From contig VGRW01000015.1 of assembly GCA_016875225.1 (NCBI GenBank), positions 1 to 60,514 of the forward strand: a stretch of 60,514 nucleotides of DNA, read 5' to 3'. This document shows positions 40,601 to 49,670 of the stretch, in pieces. The notes under the pieces were generated by a model. It did no database searches, was not told the DNA's origin, and saw only the letters and a program-made list of their open reading frames with translations. The position numbers and the translations under genes were made by a program. Each line of letters opens with the position of its first letter. The stretch's first letter is position 1. This stretch comes from Deltaproteobacteria bacterium (GTDB taxonomy: Bacteria > Myxococcota_A > UBA9160 > SZUA-336).

Positions 40601-41250
40601 TAGTCGCGGAGCAGCGGCGTCAGGTAGGCGTCGACGCAGGCGGTGTCGCCGCGCGCGAGCATGCCGATCTCGGAGGCGACCTCGTGCGAGAGCGCGACGT
40701 GGCCGAAGCCGACCGCGCGCGCGGCCTCGCCGATCTCGCGCTCGAGCGCGCCGGCCCGGTACGCGTGCAGGACCACCACGGCCAGGCTCGCGAAGCCGCG
40801 CTCGCGCAGCCGCGACAGCTCGGCGCGAAGCCGTGCGGGATCCGGGCGCGCGAGCACGCGGCCGTTTGCGTCCGCGCGCGCGTCGATCTCGAGCACCTCG
40901 CGGTAGAGCTGCTCGGGCTTTCTGATCTCGAGGTCGAAGATCCGCGGCCGCGCCTGGGTTCCGATCGCGAGCAGATCGCCGAAGCCGCGCGTGATCGCGA
41001 GCGCGAAGCCCGTGCCCTTGCGCTCGAGCAGCGCGTTGGTCGCGAGCGTCGTGCCCATGCGGATGTCGCAGGCGGGAATCGGCGCGTCGGCCGCGATGCC
41101 GAGAAGCTCGCGGATCGCCTCGAGCGGCGCGCGGTCCGACGATAGGCGCTTTGCGACGTGAAGCCGCCCGGTCGCGGGATCGCGGCCGATGCAGTCGGTG
41201 AACGTTCCACCGCGGTCGATCCAGAAATCCCACCGCGCGGGCTCGGCCAT
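37684..41250 (-). CDS. 5-oxoprolinase / hydantoinase A-B fusion (ATP-hydrolysing)
   Basis: A 1188-residue fused HyuA-HyuB protein. The N-terminal HyuA part has [52 protein letters not shown] and [14 protein letters not shown] (actin-like ATP sites). The HyuB part starts near residue 675 ([44 protein letters not shown]) and includes [18 protein letters not shown]. Full-length fusion and motif order fit eukaryotic-type 5-oxoprolinase, which opens 5-oxoproline to glutamate in the gamma-glutamyl cycle. A hydantoin or acetone-carboxylase-like substrate is possible. It leads directly into polB. Confidence 0.93.
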   Translation of the reverse strand: MAEPARWDFWIDRGGTFTDCIGRDPATGRLHVAKRLSSDRAPLEAIRELLGIAADAPIPACDIRMGTTLATNALLERKGTGFALAITRGFGDLLAIGTQARPRIFDLEIRKPEQLYREVLEIDARADANGRVLARPDPARLRAELSRLRERGFASLAVVVLHAYRAGALEREIGEAARAVGFGHVALSHEVASEIGMLARGDTACVDAYLTPLLRDYVAGLRRELPGSRIAIMQSSGGLTDASRFRGPHAILSGPAGGVVAYAHVARAMGAERAIGFDMGGTSTDVSRVEAAPAGDFEFERVYETETAGVRVFAPMLAIHTVAAGGGSLCRYDGQRFRVGPESAGATPGPLCYGHAEAAEPTITDMNVALGRLVGDRFPFPLDRVRVERALDTLEARLRAQGVLRARDEIAAGFVEIANANMAEAIRKVSVARGYDVRDHALVVFGGAGGQHACALARRLGIRRVLLHPLAGVLSAYGMGLADVSWHGEADLGRRELAPELSGELEPVFAELEARGRQALAEQGFAPERIAVLRRLDLRYRGTESALRILLGDAGRLRAEFEAAHARGFGYARSGHPVEAVVARVEVRGRHPEVSVSHESRRGSEAPAPLRRARVFCGASWAEDVPVYAREALPAGWRLRGPALVLEATGTLVVEPGFELEIDAEGRIALVDLEGEASRPKASAEVDPVRLEIMNNLFMSIAEQMGVVLRRTALSTNIRERLDFSCAVFDRDAGLVANAPHIPVHLGAMGESVRAVIEAHPDPLPGDVFVSNDPAAGGSHLPDITVVTPVHDDAGRLRFFTASRGHHSDVGGITPGSMPAFSRRLDEEGVVLRALRVVRGGVFDRAAVLAALSGARFPARNPQENLADLEAAIAANRTGARLLLDMVGRHGGEVVDTYMGFVQDNAAAKVAEEIAKLPDGEHVFRDALDDATPICVALRVRGSEMEIDFAGTGPEVDGNLNAPRAVTIAAVIYVLRALVGTDLPLNSGCLRPVTIRIPERSVLSPGPERAVCGGNVETSQRVVDVLLGALGKLAACQGTMNNLSFGNARFGYYETIGGGAGAGEGFAGASGVHTHMTNTRITDPEVLESRFPVRLVEFALRRGSGGAGRFRGGDGLVRELEFLEPMRVSILSERRVREPFGLAGGGPGARGSNSHAGRELGGKCDFDVASGERVRIETPGGGGFGAPV

Positions 41251-41262
41251 CCAGGCAGCGTA

Positions 41263-42210
41263 CTACTGCAGGAAGTCGATCGCCTCCGCGCAGCGCGCCT
41301 GCACCGCCGGATCCGTGGCCGGATCGCAGTGTTTCTGCACGATCGGCAGGACCGTCTCGTCACAGGTGAACTCGAGCGAGGCAAGCGCGCGCAGCACCAC
41401 GGCCGGCTCTCGGTCGCCGAGCGCGTCGAGCAGACCCGCGCAGGCCAGGAACCCGTCGGCCTCGCCGCCCTGCTCCGCCGCCTTCTCGCGCACGCGCGCG
41501 TCCGGGTCGCTGCGCAGCACCTCGAGCAGCGCCGCGAGCGCTGGCCCCTCGGGATCGAGCCCCTCGATCGCCTCGATGCGCATCTCGGGATTGCTGCTGC
41601 GCAGCTGCTCGAGCAGGTCGGCCTGGCTCCGCGCGCGCTCCTCGCGCCGCGCCGCGAGCTCCGCCTTCTGCTCCTCGCTGCCGCGATCCTGCTCACGCCG
41701 CTCGCGGATCTGCTGCCGCAGCGTGTCGGCGAGCTCGCGCCGCTTCGCCTTCTCGGCCGCGCTCTCGCCGGTCGCGGCCGCGGTCGCGCCCGCGGCCCGG
41801 ATCTCGCCCACCTCGAGGCGCGCGAGCTCGTGGCGATCGGTCTTCGCGTCGAAACGCCACTGCGCGCGGTACGGCAGGTCCTCGAGCAGCGCCGCGATCA
41901 CCGTCTCGATCGGCTGCCCCCGCAGCTCGAGCGTGAGCGGCCGCGCATCTAGATCCCCGACCAGCTCGAAGCGACCCTCGCGCGCGAGCTTCTCGAGCAG
42001 AAGCCCGCGCGCCGCCGCCTGGCACTCGATCGTCACGCCGCCCTCGTCGACGTCGACGCGCGCCTCGCCAGGTCCGAGCGCCTCGCTCGCGGTCGGCGCC
42101 GACGGCTGCGTCACCGCCTCGTCCGGCCCCTTCCGCTCCGCCCGCTCGCAGGCGAGCGCGAGCAACAGCGCCAGGGCGCACGCGCAGGCGCGCAAGGATC
42201 GCAGCTCCAA
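41263..42210 (-). CDS. Lipoprotein with STN-like domain and HEAT repeats
   Basis: A 315-residue protein. TTG 42210 is chosen because GGAGGAG lies 7 nt upstream and it opens MELRSLRACACALALLLALAC, a signal peptide ending at a possible lipidated Cys21; the longer reading frame runs into tRNA-Arg. Residues ~55-130 (LLLEKLAREGRFELVGDLDARPLTLEL.GQPIETVIAALL) resemble the short N-terminal domain of secretins and TonB receptors. A charged coiled segment and HEAT-like repeats (SSNPEMRIEAIEGLDPEGPALAALLEVL) follow. It is likely a scaffold or pilot-type envelope protein (inference). Confidence 0.78.
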   Translation of the reverse strand: MELRSLRACACALALLLALACERAERKGPDEAVTQPSAPTASEALGPGEARVDVDEGGVTIECQAAARGLLLEKLAREGRFELVGDLDARPLTLELRGQPIETVIAALLEDLPYRAQWRFDAKTDRHELARLEVGEIRAAGATAAATGESAAEKAKRRELADTLRQQIRERREQDRGSEEQKAELAARREERARSQADLLEQLRSSNPEMRIEAIEGLDPEGPALAALLEVLRSDPDARVREKAAEQGGEADGFLACAGLLDALGDREPAVVLRALASLEFTCDETVLPIVQKHCDPATDPAVQARCAEAIDFLQ

Positions 42211-42231
42211 ACCCGGCTCCTCCCCATCGAC

Positions 42232-42307
42232 TGGCGCGCCCGGAGGGACTCGAACCCCCAACCCTCTGATCCGAAGTCAGATGCTCTATCCATTGAGCTA
42301 CGGGCGC
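42232..42307 (-). tRNA. tRNA-Arg (TCG)
   Basis: Acceptor GCGCCCG/CGGGCGC, anticodon stem TCTGA/TCAGA, loop CTTCGGA (anticodon TCG), T-loop TTCGAGT. Discriminator G and an encoded CCA end follow. Confidence 0.96.
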
Positions 42308-42331
42308 GGACCGGCGATTATAGGGACAGAC

Positions 42332-43180
42332 ATGGAACTGCCACTCCCCCTCGCGCTCCGCGCGCTCTCGGACGAGGTCGACGAACGGCTCGCCCGGATT
42401 CCGACGACGCTGAACGAGTACGGCTACGACCCGTTCGGCGCGAGCCTGGACTTCGCGCACACGACCAGCGCGATCGGCGCGTTCCTGTACCGGTACTACT
42501 TCCGGGTCGAGACCCGCGGGATCGAGAAGGTCCCCGACGGGCGCGTGCTGCTGATCGCCAATCACGCCGGGAACACCCTGCCGATGGACGGCGCGATGCT
42601 CGGGCTCTCGATGCTGCTCGAGGCCGAGCCGCCGCGGCTGGTGCGCGCGATGGCGGAGTTCTACCTGCCGCGGATTCCGTGGTGGAGCGAGCTGATCCAC
42701 CGCGCGGGTGCGGTGGTCGGCACGCCGGAGAACTGCGCACGCCTGCTCGAGCGCGAGGAGGCGATCATGGTCTTCCCCGAGGGCTCGCGCGGGTTCATCA
42801 AGCCCTTCTCGCAGCGCTACAAGCTGCAGCGCTTCGGCACCGGATTCGTGCGGCTCGCGCTGCAGACGAAGACGCCGATCGTCCCGGTGGGGATCGTCGG
42901 CTCCGAGGAGCAGAGCCCCGGCCTGGTCGACTCGAAGGCGCTCGCGAAGCTGATCGGCGCGCCGGCGTTTCCCGTGACCTGGTTCTTCCCGTGGCTGGGG
43001 CTGCTCGGCTACCTGCCGCTGCCGGTGAAGTACCGCATCCACTTCGGCGACCCGATCCGCTTCGAGGGCGACGCGAACGAGGACGACGAGGCGATCTCGC
43101 GCCACGTCGGGCGCGTAAAGGACGAGATCTCGCTCCTGATCGAGGAGGGGCTGGCGCTGCGCAAGGGCTGGTTCAGTTGA
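42332..43180 (+). CDS. Lysophospholipid acyltransferase family protein (PlsC-like)
   Basis: A 282-residue acyltransferase. Motif I reads IANHAGNTLPMDG, so His78 and Asp86 are separated by seven residues rather than the usual four; this spacing is seen in diacylglycerol-acyltransferase-like relatives. Motif III FPEGSRG (148-) and IVPVGIVGSEEQSP are standard. No strong transmembrane segment is visible apart from a hydrophobic stretch near TWFFPWLGLLGYLPLP. ATG 42332 follows a TATAGG sequence by 7 nt. Its TGA overlaps the TTG start of the site-2 protease gene. Confidence 0.88.
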   Translation: MELPLPLALRALSDEVDERLARIPTTLNEYGYDPFGASLDFAHTTSAIGAFLYRYYFRVETRGIEKVPDGRVLLIANHAGNTLPMDGAMLGLSMLLEAEPPRLVRAMAEFYLPRIPWWSELIHRAGAVVGTPENCARLLEREEAIMVFPEGSRGFIKPFSQRYKLQRFGTGFVRLALQTKTPIVPVGIVGSEEQSPGLVDSKALAKLIGAPAFPVTWFFPWLGLLGYLPLPVKYRIHFGDPIRFEGDANEDDEAISRHVGRVKDEISLLIEEGLALRKGWFS

Positions 43181-43863
43181 GCGGGCTCGAGCCCGTCGTC
43201 TGGCTGATCGTGTTCGTCGTCTCGATCACCGCGCACGAGGCCGCACACGCCTGGGCGGCCTGGCTGGGCGGCGACCCGACCGCCTATCGCGGCGGCCAGG
43301 TGAGCCTGAATCCGATTCCGCACATGCGACGCGAGCCGTTCGGCATGGTGCTGGTGCCGCTGATCTCGACCATCAGCGGCGGGTTTCCGATCGGCTGGGC
43401 GAGCACGCCCTACGACCCGCGCTGGGAGGAGCGCTACCCGCGGCGCGCGGCCTGGATGGCCGCCGCGGGGCCGGCCGCGAACGCGGCGCTCGCGCTCGCG
43501 GCGCTCGTCGCGCTGCGCGTCGGGCTCGACGCCGGCGTGTTCCTCTCGCCCGACCAGGTCGACGCCACGCGCCTGGTCTTCGCGGAGTCCGATCCGGTCG
43601 ACGGCCTGGGGCGATTCCTCTCGATGATGCTCGTGCTCAACACGGTTCTGTGTCTGTTCAACCTGGCGCCGGTGCCGCCGCTCGACGGCGCCAGCGCGAT
43701 CACGTTGCTTCTGCCCGAGCACGCCGGGCTGCGGGTTCGCCAGGCGCTGCGAACCCCGGCGATCGCGATGGCGGGGCTCTTCGCGGTCTGGTTCGGCTTC
43801 GGCCAGATCGTGCGCCCCGTGTTCGGAATCCTGATCCGCCTGGTGCACCCGGACTTCGGGTAG
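43177..43863 (+). CDS. Site-2 protease family (M50) zinc metalloprotease
   Basis: A 228-residue multi-pass membrane protease. The zinc site HEAAH (H20, E21, H24) lies in the first helix (VFVVSITAHEAAHAWAAWLGG). The third ligand is expected in APVPPLDGAS. Helices surround these, with no PDZ domain. The TTG start overlaps the acyltransferase stop (TTGA). Family members cut membrane-bound substrates such as anti-sigma factors or leftover signal peptides; the target here is unknown. The 3' end abuts remnants of a decayed module. Confidence 0.9.
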   Translation: MSGLEPVVWLIVFVVSITAHEAAHAWAAWLGGDPTAYRGGQVSLNPIPHMRREPFGMVLVPLISTISGGFPIGWASTPYDPRWEERYPRRAAWMAAAGPAANAALALAALVALRVGLDAGVFLSPDQVDATRLVFAESDPVDGLGRFLSMMLVLNTVLCLFNLAPVPPLDGASAITLLLPEHAGLRVRQALRTPAIAMAGLFAVWFGFGQIVRPVFGILIRLVHPDFG

Positions 43864-43869
43864 CCGACC

Positions 43870-43996
43870 GCGCGAAGGCATGCGCGGGATCCCTCGCATA
43901 GAAGTTGATCCCGCCGGCGCCGACGAGCATGAAATCGACGCCGGCCGCGGCCAAGGCTGCGAGGCCGACCTCGAAGGCGCTAGCGCGCTCGGTCAC
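43870..43996 (-). pseudogene. Truncated nucleotidyltransferase-like gene (N-terminal remnant)
   Basis: GTG 43996 opens MTERASAFEVGLAALAAAGVDFMLVGAGGINFYARDPAHAFA. This resembles the N-terminus of small nucleotidyltransferases (VDFMLVGG-type strand before the GS and DxD motifs). The similarity stops after about 43 residues, where the site-2 protease gene ends, so the catalytic part is missing. It starts 17 bp inside the preceding reading frame, as in a two-gene cassette. Confidence 0.5.
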
Positions 43997-44152
43997 GCTT
44001 CGCGCGCTTGATCGCTCGCAGCCACTTCTGGTGCTCGGACAGTGCGGCCAGCACCCAGGTCTTGTCGGTTCCGGGCCGATTCCAGGGTCGACGCTCGATC
44101 CGTTCGGCGAGTTTGGTCAGATGATCCGCCAGGCTCGGATCCAGTGTAGCCG
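43980..44152 (-). pseudogene. C-terminal remnant of a small helical protein
   Basis: A reading frame without its own start encodes LAATLDPSLADHLTKLAERIERRP... and ends ...ALSEHQKWLRAIKRAKRDRAR, then TAG. It looks like the end of a small charged helical protein, overlapping the nucleotidyltransferase remnant by 17 bp. It begins at the hydrolase stop, so its 5' part is lost. Together these fill 43864-44152, the largest stretch here without an intact gene. Confidence 0.4.
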
Positions 44153-44869
44153 CTAGCGGGAGCGCGCGAGCGCAAGGCTGCTCGCGCGCTCGTCCCAGCT
44201 GGCCTGGACGCGGCCGTAGGGCCCGCGCGCGAGGCCCGGCGAGAGGGCGCCGAGCCCCTGCACGACGAGCTCTCCGAGCAGCGGCGTGTGCGCGAGGCGC
44301 GAGGCGGCGCCGGGGCCCGGAAGCGAATCGTCCTCGATCACCGTCGAGCGGACGCGCTCGGGCGCGAGCCGCGCGAGCCGGAGCGCGATCGGCGCGCTCG
44401 ACTTCGAGACGACGAGCTGCACGTCGCGAAGGTCGAGCGCGGCGACCAGGGCCGCCAGGTCCACCGCGTGCGCGTCGATCGCGTCGGCGGGCAGCCGCGC
44501 GGGCTTCTCGGAGAGTCCAAAGCCGACCAGGTCGGGCGCGATCACCCGCGCGCTTCGCGAGCGCGCGCGCAGCACCTCGGCGCACTCGAGCGACCAGCGG
44601 CCGTTGCCGTGCAGGCAGAGCACGGTCTTCCCCTCGCCCTGCTCCGCGTAGTGCATGCGCCCGTGCGGAGTCAGCGCGAAGCGGCTCGCGAACGGGTACG
44701 CGTCCGCGAGACCGAGCCGGGCGAGCGAGCGTCGGGCCTCGTCCGGCGTGCGCGGCTGGGTCGAGATTCGCGGTCGGGTCGAGGCCACGGCGTAGATGCC
44801 GAGCCCGGCCGCGTAGGCGATCAGCGCGAGGCCGAGGACGAACGCGGCGGCGAGGCCGAGCTTGCGCAT
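44153..44869 (-). CDS. Alpha/beta hydrolase-fold protein, apparently C-terminally truncated
   Basis: A 238-residue protein with an N-terminal membrane anchor (about 4-28). The hydrolase core is visible in KTVLCLHGNGRWSLECAEVL and APDLVGFGLSEKP. The nucleophile elbow reads VVSKSSAP where GxSxG is expected (S157 without the flanking Gly). The protein ends about 60-80 residues short of the family, losing the region that carries the acid and His of the triad. The break coincides with the decayed patch downstream, so this may be a pseudogene or a non-catalytic relic. Confidence 0.7.
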   Translation of the reverse strand: MRKLGLAAAFVLGLALIAYAAGLGIYAVASTRPRISTQPRTPDEARRSLARLGLADAYPFASRFALTPHGRMHYAEQGEGKTVLCLHGNGRWSLECAEVLRARSRSARVIAPDLVGFGLSEKPARLPADAIDAHAVDLAALVAALDLRDVQLVVSKSSAPIALRLARLAPERVRSTVIEDDSLPGPGAASRLAHTPLLGELVVQGLGALSPGLARGPYGRVQASWDERASSLALARSR

Positions 44870-44886
44870 CGAGCCCCGAGCTTAGC

Positions 44887-47514
<2,628 letters not shown>

Positions 47515-47600
47515 GCCCTCGCGAAGGAAAGCACCTGCCCCGGGGTGTCAACCAAGCCGAAGGCGCCCCGCGGGCCCGTGGCACGGCCCCGGAGATCGTC

Positions 47601-47606
47601 TAAGAT
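47601..47606 (+). promoter_or_regulatory. candidate -10 box TAAGAT for tRNA-His
   Basis: A TAAGAT hexamer 13 nt before the tRNA 5' end. It is suitably placed for a start just before the mature tRNA. Confidence 0.35.
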
Positions 47607-47619
47607 GGGCGCCCGCGCG

Positions 47620-47696
47620 GTGGATGTAGCTCAGCTGGTTAGAGCATCGGGTTGTGGTCCCGAGGGTCGGGGGTTCGAATCCCCTCATCCACCCCA
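47620..47696 (+). tRNA. tRNA-His (GTG)
   Basis: Acceptor GTGGATG/CATCCAC, with the adjacent G at 47619 serving as the extra 5' G of tRNA-His. Anticodon loop TTGTGGT (anticodon GTG), T-loop TTCGAAT, C73 and an encoded CCA end. Confidence 0.96.
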
Positions 47697-47708
47697 GCCG
47701 GCCTCTCT

Positions 47709-48884
47709 TCAGCGCGGGCTCGTCGCGTAGACCGCGCGCTCGAAGCTCTCGAGCGTGGCGATCACCTTGGCATCGTTCGCGGGCAGGATCTGCATCATCA
47801 GCACCGCCGTGCGGCGCCGCGCGGGATCGATCCAGAAGAACGTGTTGTGCACGCCGGCCCAGGTGCAGCTTCCGGCGGCGCGACCGCCCGCGACGTCCTC
47901 CGTGTTGAGCATGTAGGCCAGACCCCAGCGCTTGATCTGACCCGGCCAGAACTCGTACGGAATCGCCATCGCGGGGTTGTCGCTCGCGAGCGGCGGAACC
48001 GCGATGTCGCCGATCGCGTTCTCGCCCATCCGCTTCACGGTCTCGGGCGCGAGCACGCGCACGCGATCGAGTGCGCCGCCGCCGAGCAGCATGCGCGTGA
48101 AGCGCAGGTAGTCCGGCCCGGTCGAGTAGAGTCCGCCGCCGCCCATGTGGAAGTCGGCGTCCTGCGGGAACTCGAAGTCGATGCGCGCGATCGCGCCGTC
48201 GGGCTGGCGCTGCGTCGCGGCGACGAGCCGCCGGCTCATGTCGTCGCGCAGGACGAAGCTCGTGTCCTTCATGCCGAGCGGATGGAAGAACTCGTCCTGC
48301 AGGTAGCGCTCGAGCTTCCGGCCACTCGCGGCCTCGACGAGCTTCCCCGCCCAGTCGATTCCGATGCCGTATTCCCAGCGCTCCCCGGGCTCGAACAGGA
48401 GCGGCGCGCGCAGCGAGCGGTTCATGCACGTCGCGATGGACGGCAGCCCCTCGTGTTCCATGTACCGGGCCACGTCCTTGTTGAACAGGTCGTACGAGAA
48501 GCCGGAGGTGTGCGTCAGCAGGTGCCGCAGCGTGATCGCGCGCCGCGGCTTGCGCGTGCGCGGCGTGCCGTCGCCGTCGCCGTCGAAGCCGAGCAGGATC
48601 ACGACCTCGGCGAGCTCTGGCGCGATCTCGGCCATCGGCTGCTCGAGCCCTAGCTTGCCCTGCTCGACCAGCTTCATCGCCGCCGCCGACGTGATCGCCT
48701 TGGTCATCGACGCGATCCGGAACACGGAGTCGAGCGCGACGGGCGCCGCCGCGCCGGGCGCCACGCGGCCGCGCGCGCCCTGGTAGAAGATGCCGCTCTC
48801 GTCGGCGGCGAGCGCGACGATTCCCGGCGCGGTGCTGCTTGCGATGGCTTCGTCGAGAACGCGGTCGATGGACGTCGCGGCCAT
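47709..48884 (-). CDS. Serine hydrolase, class C beta-lactamase fold (esterase EstB-like)
   Basis: A 391-residue penicillin-binding-fold esterase. The nucleophile motif is S59-MTK62, the Tyr motif lies in GERWEYGIGIDW, and LRHLLTHTSGFSYD is a family block. HMGGGGLYSTGPDYLRF precedes the third conserved segment. There is no signal peptide, which favours an intracellular esterase over a periplasmic beta-lactamase. GGGAGG precedes the ATG and a TAGACT box lies 19 nt upstream. It is convergent with tRNA-His. Confidence 0.92.
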   Translation of the reverse strand: MAATSIDRVLDEAIASSTAPGIVALAADESGIFYQGARGRVAPGAAAPVALDSVFRIASMTKAITSAAAMKLVEQGKLGLEQPMAEIAPELAEVVILLGFDGDGDGTPRTRKPRRAITLRHLLTHTSGFSYDLFNKDVARYMEHEGLPSIATCMNRSLRAPLLFEPGERWEYGIGIDWAGKLVEAASGRKLERYLQDEFFHPLGMKDTSFVLRDDMSRRLVAATQRQPDGAIARIDFEFPQDADFHMGGGGLYSTGPDYLRFTRMLLGGGALDRVRVLAPETVKRMGENAIGDIAVPPLASDNPAMAIPYEFWPGQIKRWGLAYMLNTEDVAGGRAAGSCTWAGVHNTFFWIDPARRRTAVLMMQILPANDAKVIATLESFERAVYATSPR

Positions 48885-48903
48885 GGTCCCTCCCTTTGCA
48901 CGC

Positions 48904-48909
48904 AGTCTA
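48904..48909 (-). promoter_or_regulatory. candidate -10 box TAGACT
   Basis: A TAnnnT box 19 nt before the serine hydrolase ATG. It leaves a short leader that contains GGGAGG. Confidence 0.35.
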
Positions 48910-48949
48910 CCGGCGTGCGGGTGGATGGATCCAGACCCGACGCGGAGGG

Positions 48950-49564
48950 TCAGCGGACGACGACGACCTCGAGCACGATCCAGCCTTGGCCCACTTCGGA
49001 TAGCGCCGCCTCGACCGCAGCTTCCTGGGTGACGCCGCTCGCCACGATCTGACAGGTGCGAGGAGCGCCCTTCTGCTGGATGCGGATCCGATACTCGCGA
49101 ACTCGGGGCGGCTCAGGGCTCGCGAGCTCGAGCGAGTCTCGGGCGCGCGCGATCGCGCCCGGGGCCGAAGGCCGCGACTCGCCGGATCGTAGCGGCGCAG
49201 GCGGCGGCGGGCACGGCGCGGACGTGGGCTGCGCACGCTTCGCACAGAGCCGCGCCACCATACGGGCGAACTCCGGCGCGCTGTCGGACACCACGAGCCC
49301 GAAGACGCGCTCGCCCTTGTCGCCCGCGGCGCGGCTCGGCGTTCGCACGTGCCAGACGAGGGCGCGGACCTCGATCTCGAGCCCGTCCACCCGCAGAGTC
49401 ACTGTGACCGCATCGCCTTGGTCGGCCCCGGGAGCCTCCGCCGTGACACTGAGTCCGCTGGCCGACACGTCCCGGAGCTTGCCTCTGAGCGTGCGCCCCG
49501 CGATGCGGAAGTCACACGGAATGTTGCAGCGGATTCGCGGATCCCGTCGACGCTCCGAGCCCAT
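48950..49564 (-). CDS. PilZ-domain protein (predicted cyclic-di-GMP receptor)
   Basis: A 204-residue protein. The PilZ signature is complete: R6xxxR10 in ERRRDPRIRC and D32xSxxG37 in LRDVSASGL. That supports c-di-GMP binding. A Pro/Ala-rich linker (about 125-150) leads to a small C-terminal domain (VREYRIRIQQKGAPRTCQIVASG.TQEAAVEAAL) resembling single-strand-annealing or dsRBD-like alpha/beta folds, not identified. ATG 49564 is preferred over an in-frame TTG 12 codons upstream because it directly precedes the signature. The output partner is unknown. Confidence 0.85.
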   Translation of the reverse strand: MGSERRRDPRIRCNIPCDFRIAGRTLRGKLRDVSASGLSVTAEAPGADQGDAVTVTLRVDGLEIEVRALVWHVRTPSRAAGDKGERVFGLVVSDSAPEFARMVARLCAKRAQPTSAPCPPPPAPLRSGESRPSAPGAIARARDSLELASPEPPRVREYRIRIQQKGAPRTCQIVASGVTQEAAVEAALSEVGQGWIVLEVVVVR

Positions 49565-49670
49565 ATGGCGCTTCTTCGGTCGCCCCCGCGCGAAACCCAA
49601 CGGGGACGCAAGCGCGGTTGTCAGCGCTCTCGCGACTGGCCAGAAAACTGGACGAGCGCCACGCGCGGCC

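Noticed and set aside
43870-44152. Functional toxin-antitoxin system
   Set aside because: The nucleotidyltransferase fragment stops before its catalytic motifs and the partner frame has no start, so this is a remnant.
47515-47619. CIRCE or clear sigma-32 promoter for clpB
   Set aside because: A TTGACA and a CCCATCTTA string occur, but not at workable spacing, and no inverted TTAGCACTC repeat is present.
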